In this document: positions 1-12,746 of the stretch, piece after piece
Position numbering within the stretch: position 1 is the first letter of the stretch
Layout: every line of letters starts with the position of its first letter
NCBI GenBank assembly: GCA_949592205.1
Contig: CATIUR010000001.1
Span: 333,690,250-333,754,249, forward strand
Source of the DNA: Helichrysum umbraculigerum
Lineage: Eukaryota > Streptophyta > Magnoliopsida > Asterales > Asteraceae
Reading direction: 5' to 3'
Length of the DNA: 64,000 nucleotides
Notes under the pieces: generated by a model
What the model was told of the DNA's origin: nothing
Database searches by the model: none
Seen by the model: only the letters and a program-made list of their open reading frames with translations
Made by a program: the position numbers and the translations under genes

Positions 1-204
1 ATGTGCCCTCGTGGCACACGTTAAGGTGCATTGAATGAACCTATAATTTTCTTAAACAGTAGAATTTGTAATTAATATATGCATAAAATTATAAATATTA
101 GATTCAATTAATGAATATTAAATGTAATTGTTAATATTTGAAGAAATTTCAACTTCATTATATGCACCTTAACATGTTCCACGGGGCACACGTTAGGAAA
201 ACTC
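1..204. mobile_element. MITE with long inverted ends, left tip cut by window start
   Basis: The first ~31 bases and bases ~165-204 are inverted copies of each other around an AT-rich centre. Both arms share the words GTTAAGGTGCAT and GGCACACGTTA. This is the layout of a small non-autonomous DNA transposon. The outer left end and its target duplication lie before base 1, so the superfamily cannot be fixed. No coding capacity is visible. Confidence 0.55.
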
Positions 205-1131
205 TATAAAAATATTATGTCTTTTTATGTCATTTTACAATAATAAGCTCCATCTCCAGCTAGTTTATCAAACACTTATTAAAAAAAAAAAAGCTTCAGC
301 TCTAGCCTTAAATAAAAACTTTATCTCCAGCTTCTAACTTTCATCTCCAACTTCATCTCCATCGCAATTTTGCCAAACAGGTTCATTATATAATTTTGAA
401 AGAGACAGAATAAGATTCTAATAAGTTTACTACACAAAGAAAAGTCTTAGAAGGAGGAAAGAAGAAATAAATGTAGCCCTTTCTGATAAAAAAATAAATA
501 GCAAAATTTACATCATTTTTTACGAATAGCATATTTTGAGTAGCACATTATACATACAAAAGTAGTTGGTTAATACAAAATTATTTTGTTTTTTTTTATT
601 ATTCGGTCTAAATCAAAATTCTTAATTTAGTGAATAACAATAAGAGGGCGAATAGACAATCTCTCTTCTTTTGCAAAACCATTGGCAAGCTTTTTAGTGA
701 ACTCACTTTCAAACAAACCATAAAATTATTCCATTGGGTCCCACGTTGGTCCCCCAACAATCATTAACCTGTGATACCATAACAGGTGTCCACCGGAATC
801 TTTAGTTTACCGTGACCGGCGATCCGGAGCATCCGGTCATCATCATATACATCCCATCTAGCCATTATAATAATGACCATAGATATCGACATTATTATTA
901 AAAAGTTATACTAGTAGTCTATTTTACAAACAAATATTAATTAAAGAATCAAACAAAATATAAAAAAGGCATATATATCAATCACCATATATCAATTATT
1001 TGTATACCATGGGCAGTGGGCTAAGTCCACCAACTCCATTAATTCACATTCTTTGATTTTGCCAACTTTGTTTCTATAAAAGTATAAAACTCTCCCTTTC
1101 AAATTCTATAAAATCTTGTGAATTTTTAGTC
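205..1131 (+). promoter_or_regulatory. Upstream region of the FLZ gene
   Basis: AT-rich non-coding DNA before the FLZ start codon. A TATAAA word at 1075-1080 lies 52-57 bases before the ATG and is the best TATA-box candidate; a second TATAAAA at 1107 is closer than usual. The segment 240-390 has repeated CATCTCCA/CAGCTCC words, like the ends of hAT-type MITE debris. Nothing else was recognised. The core-promoter call is an inference from spacing. Confidence 0.35.
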
Positions 1132-1908
1132 ATGAGTGACATGAAACGTCGTCCGGTGATCGGAAAACTGGTCACGCCCGGACCACGATCGGGTTTTTTG
1201 GAAATGGGCATGAGCCCAAAAGGTCCTTTGGAGTATAAAGTTTTGTCACCAACGGGTGTTATAACCCGTGACATGGGTGGGATAGGACTTGGTATACTTG
1301 CAGCCCTTGAAAATGTTTCGGTTAATGAAAAGAAGGTTGATTTAAGCAATGTGAAACCGATGAGGTCTGACCCGATTCCAGTGGGTCGATCAAGAAACGT
1401 TCGTGATCATAATTGTGATCAAGATATGGGATATGAATTTGGTAGCTTAGACGAGGAATATACAATTGTGACATGTCATAGACCGAATAAATCATTTACG
1501 AAAGTTTACCGTTCTGGAAAAGAGATTGAAGTTAGAGAAAAAGGTTGCATTTTTAACATATCACCAGCAAGATTTGGTGATGATATGAAGGTGTGTGGAC
1601 CTTCTGATTTTCTGAATTCTTGTCACTTGTGTAACAAAAGATTGCAAGGCAAAGACATATATATGTACAGGTAAATCCGTAAATATAAATTACAAATTTT
1701 TGTTTATTTTGTTTTATAAAGTTTTCAGGTAACCTGATTATGATTGTTATATGATGGTTTTTACAACAGGGGAGAGAAAGCTTTCTGCAGCCCAGAATGT
1801 AGGAGCAGGCAGATAGCCATGGATGAAAGACCAGAGAAATATTGTAGTTCACAGGTCTCTTCGAATGGTACCAGTCGTCTCATCGCCACTGGGATTTTTG
1901 CGATTTAG
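1132..1908 (+). CDS. FLZ-type zinc-finger protein (DUF581 family)
   Basis: Two exons, 1132-1670 and 1770-1908, separated by a 99-base GT-AG intron; the product is 225 aa. The FLZ domain spans about residues 160-198 and is split by the intron. It has Cys164-x2-Cys167, the motif KDIYMYRGEKAFC crossing the junction, and Cys186-x3-Cys190, matching the family's Cx2C...Cx3C zinc-binding pattern. FLZ proteins are plant-specific, bind SnRK1 kinase subunits, and act as scaffolds in energy and stress signalling. That role is family knowledge, not shown here. The N-terminal half is basic and low in recognisable motifs, beginning MSDMKRRPVIGKL. The ATG at 1132 is the first in frame and gives a normal family length. 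The gene faces the UBP1-like gene tail to tail. Confidence 0.9.
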
Positions 1909-2672
1909 CTGAAATTTGACTGTGGTCAACGGTGTATTTTTGACACCGAAAATTGTAATCTTGGCATGATGAATTGTAAGTGTAATTGTAATTGTAATTG
2001 TGGCATTATAAAAACAAGTGAGTAAAAGAACAAAATTTTGAACATGTTGAATATATTTTCTTTGTATAATTCTTGAACTGAATGGTGTAAATTCAACTCT
2101 ATATTATAGATCAATCAATAGCATCCAGGAAGAATCTCAGGAAAAGAAAACGAAAATTACAAAAAAGTTTTGATACATGTAAGAGTTCCTTTCGCACATC
2201 AAAATGACAATTACTACAAATTTGTCTGCGAAAATGATTGTGAGTTCACAATTTTATCTATACACTCACAGGAGTGAAACATAGAAGGTTTATCCCAGTA
2301 ATGGTTACCCATTACCCACATACGAGATTTATCCCAGTACTCGTTACCCATTAAATGGGTGTCTTTTTGACAATGTACACACAGGAGGGATATATATTTT
2401 GGTTTACCACATTATTAATAATATAATATAATTTTATGGTTTTTAAATGGAACTTCTACATTGAGCTTCTTTAAAACTTTCTTTACTTCTTTTTTCTTCT
2501 GAAATTTGCACAAAATAAGTATTGAGAAAACACATGACACTGCTGCATACATCCCATATACATCCTCAAAGTTGATAATTAATAATGATAATAAGAAGAA
2601 AACAAGCATTCGAATCAATGGTAACTTGAAACATTGAAGAAAAAAGAGCACACTATCTAATCTTTCATAATT
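1909..2672. other. Region between convergent genes (both 3' UTRs)
   Basis: 764 bases separate the two stop codons. Bases 1973-2000 carry a short GTAATT run. Bases 2288-2356 hold two copies of a TTTATCCCAGTA...GTTACCCATTA unit. No coding segment was recognised, and the 3' UTRs of both genes must lie here. Confidence 0.5.
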
Positions 2673-5600
2673 CTACTGGTAGTACATAGGGGCCTGGGTG
2701 GCGGCGATTCCTGGGTAACCACCGTCATAGATTGGTCCTTGGCTAGCAGCAGGACCCATCTGCTGCTGCTGCATCAGAGCCTGCACACCAGCCATTTTAC
2801 TAAGAGCCAACTGTCTTTCATACGCTGCAAGGTCCATCCCTGAAAAACCCAGCATATTTCCAGTTACTGGCAGGGGTAGAGGGGTTGAGCTGGTCCCCGG
2901 AGGTGTCGGTTTGCTACCCCATGAGCACTGCAACCCACAAAATGATCAAATTATATGCCGTAAAACCCCTTCAGATTCCTAAAATGTTATGTACTAGTTG
3001 AGCATAATAAATACCTTAAGTGGCTTGCCATAAAGATATCGAGCGTTTCCCAACTGTATGGCGCGAGCTGCCTCAGCATGGGAGCTGTATCTTATGAAAC
3101 CAAAACCTTTGTCTCGTTGAATACGAACATCTTCAATAGTACCAGCACCAAGAGCATGGAAATGGCAGTGCAGATCACCTGATGTAACCTGCAATATCAT
3201 TCGTTTAGGGAGTAGTTGGTAAGAAATTATTGAATTGGACTTTATTTGAGGCTTGAGAATTTGAAATGGAAAAAAGGCCAACCTCTGGAGCCAGATTACC
3301 AACATAAACGGTTGTATATTGAGGATTATTTTCTGGAGCATCTTCATTGATCTTTTCTTGACCTTCGTCTGCACATATTAGCAATTGTCAAAATACATGT
3401 AATACAAACTAATAATAATAACAACATTCTCCATATAATATCTCATTCTAATTTTGTGCTCTGCAGTAGAGCAGCTAGTATTCTTGCAGTGAATAGGCCA
3501 GATAGAGTATAAAACTTAAACCTTTGTAAGATGGAATAGACAATGAAGTAATTCAATAGCGCACTAATCGAATTAAAGTTGTGTGCATCAGAAAATTAGG
3601 TTGTGACAGTGTTGAACTGTGATTAGCGACTTCCAAATGTCGTTGATCATTGTGGAATCTACTGATTGCCTTAAACTGAGCTTTTAAAGTGGTAAATCTA
3701 ATTTCCTAGATTATATGTTTATTTGAATATAGGTATAAAATGAATAAAAAATTTGAGCAACAAATTAATTTAAGACACTAAATTATTGGAATCTCAACCT
3801 AACAACACAATTTCTGAACCCACACACAATACAAAAATATTGAAATCTGAAACTCATTTTTGGATAGAACAACAAAATTTTAGGATGGGTCAATTTTATT
3901 TGGAGGAAGCCAATGTGGGTATGCCACAGCTGATTTGTAAATTTATTAATTTATTGCTAACCTGAGGTTCCATTTGTCAACTCAACAACGCTTTTGGTAT
4001 CAGCCCTCGGTTTGTCATCTGATGATGAACCCTTTGCTGCCCAGTTGCATCGAATTTGCCTACTTCCGAGCCACTTTCCTACAATATACACTCAATTGAA
4101 TTACACAAGATAAAAGGATCAAGAACAAAGGATAAGACCACCAGTTATATTATTAGTAGTAGTAGTGTGAAAATTATCATTAGGGATATTATCATCAGAT
4201 AGGTTTCAAAATTATTAGGCAAGTATTATGAATATATGTGACGCTTAATACTAAGAATTGAGTTAGAATCAATTGGGATAGGTGTTGACTTCTCGAAAGT
4301 AAGCCATGAAAGAGCTAATCAACCTATCAAACGTTGATTAAGACTACCCTATTCATTATTCATTACTTTTTTGTTTGTTTAATCACAAAAGAAGAGAGTG
4401 GTCTTATGAATAGCCATTATACATGTCCCACACATGCCTTTTCGATAAAAAGTAAGGGGCTGTTTAGTTGCGGAAAAAAGGAGCAGTTTTCTAGAAAAAT
4501 TTTCCAAGAAAAGTGGAAAAGTGGAAAACGCGTTCAAATTGAATTTTTTTGAGAAAATTTTCCAAGAAAATGGAAAACCCACTTTTCCAAATTATAACTT
4601 GGAGGTGGAAAACAAGTTCCTCCACTTTTCCAAAATTTTCCTTTATAAACTTCCTCCACACTTTTCCAAATTTTCCAAGATATAACTAGTTTTCCAAAAT
4701 CCACTTTTCCAACATTTGAACGCGTTTTCTAAATTTTCAACACTTTTCTAGAGAACGATTTTCTTTAGAAAATTGGAAATGGAAAATTGTGGAAAATTTT
4801 CCACAACTAAACACACCCTAACATTCCCGGTTGAATTATATAGAAAGAATATAAGCACTTAAGTCGAGAAATTAAGTCCTCACCAGTCTGATCATTAATT
4901 GCACTTTGGGCATCCTGTAAAAAGAAAAGGAAAATAAAGCATAGTTAGTATATTAAGATGGACACAGAAGAGCATAGAAGACTTTTCGCTCCACAAATTC
5001 TTCACTTACTTGTTGGTTCCGGAATGAAACAAATCCAAATCCCCTAGAACGCCCCGTCTTCTGGTCCCACATAACTCTTGCATCACTAAGCAACAAACAA
5101 AGATCAAATCAATAAATAAAATATCTCAGTTAAATTCAAGTTTAATATGGGATGTGTGAACAGAAAGCTGGCCTTACGAGCAAGTAGGGTACACAGAGAA
5201 GCAAGCAAACAAAGTGGCATCAGTAACTTCAGGGCTAAGGTCACCCACAAATATGTTGAAGTGGCCTACAAAACCGAGCAAACGGCATCAGCAGAGCATT
5301 ATTGGTACAAATTTACTTGCACATTGATATTACATTAACAAACCTGATGTATCTTCTCTCTGGCTACTAGCATATGCCCAATTAACTTTTATAGGCTGCC
5401 CAAACCTGCAAATATGTGGATCAAAAAGCAGTTTATGACTGATCACAAGAAAAGAACATAGAAGTAAGATAGAATTGGTTGAGATTGTAACTTACAGATG
5501 CCTTCCATTAAGAGTCACAATAGCAAGAGCAGCAAAACGCCGATCAAAATAGTCCACGAACCCATATGATGACTGAAATCCAAGTAAATGAAAACCGAAT

Positions 5601-7310
5601 ACATGAATAATTATATATCATAATAAACTTAATATGAAATAACTTTCAATCTTGCAACCAGCTTCCATCTATGTTAAAATGAAAATCATTTGAAGCACAA
5701 TTCTAAAGAAATCTGATAAATGAATCATACTTTCTCTTTTCTAATGAGCTTGCATCCTTCAAGAGCACCAGTGCTTGAAAAAATTTCTTGAAGTAGGGGT
5801 TCTGTGACCTGTGGGTGGATGTTCCCCACATACCTATGTTATGTTGTGCGTTATTAATATCAGTATCAGACCAGAATTAGCATCAAGAAAGATTTTTTTC
5901 CATCTAAATAAACAAATAAGGGAAAAGATTTTCGTGCATCGTAACATAATAGGGAATAACAGAACACTTACACACTGCGGCATGAGGTTGAATCAAATCC
6001 AGGTGGCAAATTTCCACTCAAGATGGGCTCTATCTGCAAATACCGTAAATTAAAAACTTGTTAAGACAAAGTGGAATGACATTTGTGGGAAGAAGCATGA
6101 TGCATGGTGCAAATAAAAAATAACATAGTACTCCAACATATCATCATGCCCTTCAATGCTATATGGTTATCTTAGCGCTTAAAATAGACTTATCCAAGCC
6201 CCAACTCGCACATTTTACTTTCATGCAAGAATATTAGGGAAATAAAACATGATCTTATATTAGCTTATGTACCATCTATCAACTATTAAGGAATAAAGTG
6301 GAAGTAAGGAAATATGAGTTGTGACTAAGAGCGAGAGAGAAAAAAGTAAGATCCTGTTAGAATGAAACGGAAAGACCAGCGATCAAGAAAGAAAAATATG
6401 TACATCTAGAAACTACAAGCACCAAAAATTAAGTGTTCTTCGTCAATTATAGTATTGCCAAGGTAAAGGGTAACATATAATATGGAAACATAGCTTCATA
6501 TGATTCACACGTCAAATTATGCGAATCTTATTAGCAAAACAGAATCCTGCATTATTCGCCACCATGTTGGTGTACCGGCAAATCAAATCTAGTATATGAT
6601 TACCACTTTTCCACAAAAAATTATAACCCTACTTGTACTTTTTGTGTGAACTTCTCTCTAGTGGTTATCAATCCAAAACCCATTTATAACCACAAAGAAA
6701 GCAAGGTGCTTTTTTTGTAGAAAGCCGGTGAATTTTCAAAGAATTACCAAAACCCCTGCTGATTAACACAAGTAAATTTATGTAAAACCTTTTGTGTTCT
6801 ATACACTTTTGTACATGGTGCAAACTTTCTTTTAAGAAAAGCTAAAAAGAATGCACAAATCAGTTCAATTCCCAATTCAGGAAACTTATATAAAATAGTA
6901 GCTTACAAATTCCTACAACTCCCAAATAATTACTACTTTAAATGCATCTTTACTGATTCAATTTAATACCCTAGCATATCTTAACAAAGCTGGCAAATTT
7001 AACAAAAGGGCCTGCAGCAAAAATAATTACTCTCAATTATATAAACCTCAATAAAAAATAATAATTTTTTTCATCCTGAAAAAAAAAATAACTTTCTCAA
7101 GAAAAACAAAAAATAATAATAATCTCACCCTTAAAAAAGATAACACCTTTAACAAAAAAATTGAAATAAATTACACAAAAAATAAATATAAATATAAGGA
7201 ATTGAATTTACCTGAGGATGGGTTAAGAGACCTGGATGATAAAGGGATTGTTGCATCAGGGATTGTTGTTGTCTTATCCTCTGATGCTGTTGCTGCTGCT
7301 GCTGCATCAT
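2673..7310 (-). CDS. UBP1: UBP1-like oligouridylate-binding protein (three RRMs)
   Basis: Twelve exons on the minus strand, in + coordinates: 7212-7310, 5972-6033, 5731-5833, 5496-5572, 5344-5405, 5178-5265, 5010-5085, 4884-4914, 3962-4078, 3283-3368, 3015-3188, 2673-2927. All junctions are GT-AG and the phases chain, giving 409 aa plus stop. Residues 1-33 are glutamine-rich. RRM1 starts about residue 54 (VYVGNI; SYGFVDYF at 90-97). RRM2 starts about 138 (NIFVGDL; RGFGFVSF at 178-185). RRM3 starts about 259 (VYVGNL; KGFGFIRY at 294-301). The tail carries CSWGSKPTPPGTSS and ends MYYQ, as in plant UBP1 proteins. The family binds U-rich RNA, influences intron recognition and mRNA stability, and assembles into stress granules (family knowledge). 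Length matches the usual ~400-425 aa. No broken exon was found, so the gene looks functional. Confidence 0.93.
4456..4818. mobile_element. Tourist-like (PIF/Harbinger) MITE in a UBP1 intron
   Basis: A 363-bp element inside the 805-base intron between exons 3962-4078 and 4884-4914. The ends are imperfect inverted repeats sharing GTTTAGTTG-GGAAAA, with outer bases GGGGCTG on the left and GGGTGTG on the right. It is flanked by TAA at 4453-4455 and 4819-4821, the 3-bp target duplication typical of Tourist elements. The interior is built of GGAAAA/TTTTCC words that could fold along the whole length. It lies clear of the splice sites. Confidence 0.8.
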
Positions 7311-7700
7311 CTTATGATACAAATAGATACAGTGAGTTTTGTATATAAAGTAAAGCTAGGGTTTTATTGCAACAAGAAACAAGAAAAAGTGAGAAAAAAA
7401 AAATTAAAAGAAAACAAGAAAAAAAAAACAAAGAAAAAAAGAAAAGAAAAGAAAAGAAAAGAAAGAAAAGAGAGAAGATATGAGATGAGATGGTGATGGA
7501 GATGGTGGTGTTATTGTGTCTGTCAGATCTTCCCATTCTGCACATTTGTATTAGCAATTTTCGTGTCCTGTTTTTTTTTTTTTTTTTGTACCCTTGCTTC
7601 TCCACCGTTGGATCTTTTTTTTTTTTTTGTTCTTTCCGAGTACTATTTTCTTGTTTGTAAAAATGTTTTTTTTTCCTTTCCTTTTGCTATTTTTTTGTTT
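7311..7700 (-). promoter_or_regulatory. UBP1-like gene 5' leader and promoter-proximal repeats
   Basis: Directly upstream of the UBP1-like start, the + strand reads as long A and GAAAA runs (about 7383-7470). On the gene's strand this is a CT-rich tract typical of plant 5' leaders. Beyond it lie pure T runs at 7570-7588, 7616-7630 and 7690-7720. No in-frame ATG was seen in the ~30 bases before the chosen start. The exact transcription start cannot be read from the sequence. Confidence 0.4.
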
Positions 7701-7801
7701 TTTTTTTGTTTTTTTTTTTTCTAGACAAATGACAAAGATGATTCACATTCAATATGAATATTTCTATTTATTTTGAACGAGACAACTTCATTAATCATTA
7801 A

Positions 7802-8102
7802 TCTATATCTATAACTACTTATAAAACATTTTACTATTTTATTTTTAGAAAACTCTTATAGGTATTAAGACTCAACATATCCAATTTAATTATATCATTC
7901 ACAATTTTACAATATAACCCTATTGTTTTCACTTTTAAGTTTTTATCAATTATATATCAAATCTCGAACTATACATACAAGCAAACTAATAATATCAACT
8001 TATTATTACGGGTAATTCATTAGTGAATACCAAAAATGATACATGACTATTGTTTATAATAAAGGAACTAAACTCCGCTGCATAACGCGGGTATTATGCT
8101 AG
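7802..8102 (+). mobile_element. Short non-autonomous Helitron
   Basis: Begins TCTATATCTATAACTACTT and ends in CTAG at 8099-8102, sitting between an A (7801) and a T (8103). Nine bases before the final CTAG is a hairpin, CCGC (8075-8078) pairing with GCGG (8087-8090). A 5' TC, a subterminal hairpin, a CTRR end and insertion between A and T are the Helitron hallmarks. At 301 bp it encodes nothing. Confidence 0.65.
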
Positions 8103-10340
8103 TATATATAATCTAAGACTACAAGTTCACCTAGATACCGTTAACGTAATCAAAGTGTGAGCCCTGAATTAGTATGATAGGGCATAAAAGGGATGTACAT
8201 GCGCAAAAGAAGACGTTAATAATATAACTGTTGTTACCTTCTCTCTACCGGTTATACAATGATATATATTAACAATATTAAATTATATAATATAATATAA
8301 TAAGGTATTATATAAAAAAGAATAATCAAACAAATTTTTAACATATATTTTGATAGATAAAAAAAACGTATTACATAAAAGCATTACATATACTGATATA
8401 ACTATTCGATTTATTGGGACAATCCGATTCTAATAATGGTAACTAAAACTAATCCAAAAATCGAAACACTAATTTGGTTTTTGTCTGATCCAATTCAAAA
8501 AACCAAATTGTTCATCTAAACGGTTCAATCTGAATAACCCATCTTGATAATTCCGTTGTATTTGAGTGGTGAACACCGCTACTTAAAATGCGTTGTGTCT
8601 CGTTAGTTAAAGATATATTTATCAGCATTGAATTTCTTACGTGGATGGTGAATATATATGTGATTTGTCTCAAGTGTTGCAAGAGAATGAGAAGATTGTA
8701 ATCTTCAAATATGGGCCGGCATTCGTAAAATTTTAGGCAAAGCTTTTACTATAAATGGACCTAAAGAGATGTTGGGCTTATATTTTATATGATCTTTGAG
8801 GATGCACATTTCTCTTCTTTAATGCGGAGAATTTTCTATCTGTAACTTTTTAAGAAAAACTAGAGGAGGTCTAAAAAAAAAAATTTCTCCTTTTATCATT
8901 TCTGCTTTTCTAGAGAGTATAGAGTGTTTTAGTTTTATAGACAAACAATGAAAATTTAAAAATACGTTCAAATGTGAGAAATAAAGTTTTCTTTTTCCAA
9001 GATAAAATAGAGATAAACATCAGAGAACAATAAAAATAGTTTCAACTTTTTAGTTATAAAAAAGGAAATGAGAAATTTTCCATTTCTTAGAAAATTTCTT
9101 AGTAAATTTGGATTTGAACACATTTTCTGAATTTCTAGTTTTCATATCATAGAGAAGTTTTCTGGAAAAGTGAGAGAGTATACAGTAACTAAACGCACTC
9201 TAATTTTTTATATAAAAATAATTATTAGATACTTAGGCCGTTTTTAGTTATGGAAAACTTTTCTACTTTTTCAGAAAACTTATCTAAGAAAATTAGAAAA
9301 GGAGTTCATATTCGATTCGTCTTAAGAACTTATTTCAGAAGAGAAAAATTCATATTTTTCTTTTTATAATTAAAAAGTTGAAAAGTATTTTTTATGTTTC
9401 TCGCATTTTCATTACTTTTTAGGCTTGAACCCAAAACTTCTCAGTTAATAGGCTCCACTCATACCGTTAAAGCCTAAGGCAAAGCCCCTTTGTTCAATTC
9501 TAGATTTCTAGACATTTTCGCATACCACAAAAGGGAAAAGAGAAAAGTGAAATTTACTCTAAACTAAAAGAAAATTATTAATATAAACGTTCACCTAAAT
9601 TAAATTTTTAATTTTAATATGTTATATACATGTTAGGTTGATAATGTCACTTCAACATCATTTGTTGAGATATATACATCAACGTTTGTGACCAGTTATC
9701 GTCATCCATATCAACGTGTGTCCATCTAGTTACGATCTGGAATACCATAAACGGGAAGACAACGAAAGCTAAGTTTGTTCGATGGTTGATATCGTTTGTC
9801 CCTAACACCACCTTCAATATAAGTACCAAAACATCAAGTGTACGTTGATGTTTGTATATGAAAACCATATATGCTCAATCAAGACATCAAATTTAAAGGA
9901 ACATCAACTGTTTTTAGTTTTAAATCAAATTGGTTCAACATCAAATTTTAACTTTATTTTCACCATACAAAAGGTTAAAGTAAGAATCCTAGCATGCCTT
10001 TGTCAAACCACATCAAGTTTATTACGTGAAAGATGGATCAAACTCACTTAGTGATTCGCGCAAATGATGACTCAACCAATTGATCCAATATCACTAAAAA
10101 AACTTCTAACAAATTAATTTCTAATTCCCACCCATGACCATCGAACACATGATGGTTTCACATTTCTCTATCCTGTGAACCAACTAGATTATGATGAAAC
10201 TAAAAACTTACAAAGTATTATTCATAAATTGGTAGTTTACAAAGAAAGCATACAAAGGATTTTATAGAAAAACTCTAAAGCTAAACTAACTAAAAATGGG
10301 CCTTAACCCAACATGGTCAAACAGGCTAGGCCTTTATTCA
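8103..10340. other. Gene-free stretch with Tourist-type MITE remnants
   Basis: No coding segment was recognised. A sequence ending TAACTAAACGCACTCTAA near 9209 matches the right end of the Tourist-like family at 4456, but its left end is lost. A second left end with TTTTTAGTTATGGAAAA starts near 9236 and has no right partner. The rest is AT-rich; the small open frames at 9647-10051 show no domain. Confidence 0.4.
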
Positions 10341-10371
10341 TTTAACTGATTACATACTGGGCATGAACAAA

Positions 10372-10645
10372 ACCGGGTATTCGCCCAACCCGACCCGACC
10401 CGAAACCCGAACCGGGTTTTTTTCGGGTTTCAACCGGGTTCTTGACCGGGTTCAAACCGGTTTTTCTGGTTTTTTCCGGGTTTTCAACTGGGTTTTCGAC
10501 CGATTTTTCAACCCGACCCAATTTCAACCCGGGTTCAACCCGGTTTCGAATTCAAAAAACCCAACCCGGTTTGGTACCCGCCGGGTACTAAGAAAACCCG
10601 AACCGGGTAGGGTAAAACCGGGTAGGATCGGGTCGGGTATTCGGG
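10372..10645. repeat. Degenerate CCGGGTT/AACCCGG minisatellite
   Basis: About 270 bases made mostly of ACCCG, CCGGGTT and AACCGGG words in both orientations, so the tract could pair with itself locally. Overlapping open frames on both strands are a by-product of the repeat and are not genes. Confidence 0.75.
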
Positions 10646-12334
10646 TTTAAAATCGGGTATGGTATAAAAAGGTTTATAAAAACCCGAATACAATTTAGAT
10701 AGATAATATAAATTAATATATATAATCATTTCTATATTGTGCTTGCAAAAAAAGGTTTATAAAAATTGGCCTAGTTTACAATTTAGGGAAATTTACATAG
10801 AAAATATTGTACTTTGCACCTATTTCGATTTAAGGCACATCACAATTTAAAAGGTTTCAATTTAAGGTATCGAACTTTCAATTTATACTCAAGTTAGGGA
10901 CGCGTTTTACGTGATATTGCACAAATGACGAGTTGTCACTGAATTTATTCATTATAAAATACATATATACTTAAACGATTAGTATTCATCGATGAATGTA
11001 AAAGAATATTGCGTGACAAGAGAGTACTTAACAAAAACTTATTACCACTTGCAATTTAAATTTATCTCTTTTCACTCAATATTTTTAAATTGATCGAGAG
11101 ATACTAATCGATTAATCATATATATGTTACTTATAAATAACAATTTCGGTGACAAATCGTTATTTGTGCGATTTCACATAAAACGTGTCCCTAACTTGAT
11201 TACCAATTTGAAGTTTGATACCTTTAATTGAAAATTTTTGTAACACCCCCAAATTTGATGAATTGCGGAAGCTTTATTTGGGTGTTACTAATCAATAACA
11301 AAGCACAAAGATACATAGTAAACGACTCTATATGCGTCGTTTTAACAAAATATATTGATAATAGAAATGTTTACAACATTTAAAGCTTTACATAGCTCGA
11401 GTTAAAATAAAAGGAGATTTCAGTACATAAGTACTTGTACAAAATATACTAATGCAAGAAAATCTCAATCGTCTGTATGCTGACTCGAGGTAAAGTCCTG
11501 AAGCAGAAACATCCTACTGCTTGGTACCTGCGATATATGCTAAAAGGTCAGCTAAAAAGCTGGTGAGCTCACAGGTTTGAAATCAGTTAATATAGTATGA
11601 ACCGCAAGATTTAAATAATGAATTGCATCCAGCAATTAAATGATAATCATCGTGTATACAGCCATGAGCACATAGTTGAGCTTAACTCGAGGGCCGGGTC
11701 CCCTATAGAGAATTTCGGGCGAGGTGCCTCCACGAATGCCTAATCAACATTCGTCTTCCCAAATATTAGTACGTTCGTTTACCCGGTTAGTGCTTGCTAA
11801 CCCGAACGAGGTGGGTCAATCCTATATGGTACCATATACTAATATTCACGCTACAACGTATTAACAACTATGCTGACGGAGGACTTTAAATGATTAGTTT
11901 CGAAAAACTCATGTAGTATATGAAATGTTTGTACTTGCGTTCACATGTTAAAAGTTGAGCAGTATATCACACCCCTGAGTAAAACAGTAAAAAGAGGGGC
12001 TATGAGACTCACCTGAGTCTGAAAGCGTTTAAACAAACGTAAGTTGATTAGCCGAGTATGAAGTCCAAAGACTTGTAACCTGAGGGTGTCCACGACACGC
12101 GATGGTTATAATCATGATTGGGTATCTCAAAAGATCACCCCTGTAGTTGTTCGTCCAACTATAATGTCCAAAATACATTTGGTTGATTGATTCGAATGTT
12201 TGAAAATATGTACGGCCCGTTGGTGACGGATTTATAATAATAATCTCAACTATTATTATTTTGATTTCGTGGCGTTTTACTTGAAAAATGTGTTTTGATT
12301 TTGTTTTAGAAGCTGTTACGGAATCTAAGTACGG

Positions 12335-12422
12335 GGGTCCGGGGGCAGCGCCCCTGGTAGCGGGGTCTAAGGGGCGGCAGCCCCTGGCGGGGTCCAAGGG
12401 GCAGAGCCCCTGGCTGGGGTCG
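12335..12422. repeat. GGGGC...GCCCC hairpin repeats in LTR A
   Basis: Three tandem units of roughly 30 bases, each with a GGGGCAG-GCCCC type palindrome and a GGGGTC spacer. It is very GC-rich compared with the AT-rich surroundings. It lies inside LTR A and is absent from the LTR arms of element B, so it is a family or copy-specific insertion or expansion. Confidence 0.7.
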
Positions 12423-12562
12423 AGCTGCCAGGTCAGCTTGGAAAATTTTTATTTCTACTATATTGCTTTGACGAAAAACGCATCTGGAACCGAATTTGGG
12501 TAAAATCAGGTGTTAAAATTTTAGGTCTCGACACTTAGTAAAAATCTGTATTTTCTGATTTT

Positions 12563-12746
12563 TGCGACGTTGGGTGCGACGTTGGGTGCGACGTCGCAGG
12601 TCCTGACTGCGACGTTGATCATGGCGTCGCTATGTGCGACATTCGCAAGTCAATGCGACGTAATAGGCTGCGTCGCTATATGTGACGTCGAGGATTCGTG
12701 CGACGTAAGTCGCTGCGTCGCATTTGCTCCAGGCCAAATGCGACGT
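12563..12746. repeat. GCGACGT array in LTR A
   Basis: About a dozen copies of GCGACGT or its near complement ACGTCGC, spaced 8-20 bases. The same motif fills the equivalent part of the LTR arms of element B (47287-47563 and 48227-48503). It is dense in CpG. Confidence 0.8.

Noticed and set aside
5147..5338. Plus-strand frames over the UBP1-like exons (5147-5338, 5811-6053)
   Set aside because: Antisense shadows of exons that chain perfectly on the minus strand.
10342..10729. Overlapping open frames on both strands rich in NP and TG residues
   Set aside because: Produced by the CCGGGTT repeat; no domain and no splice or start context.
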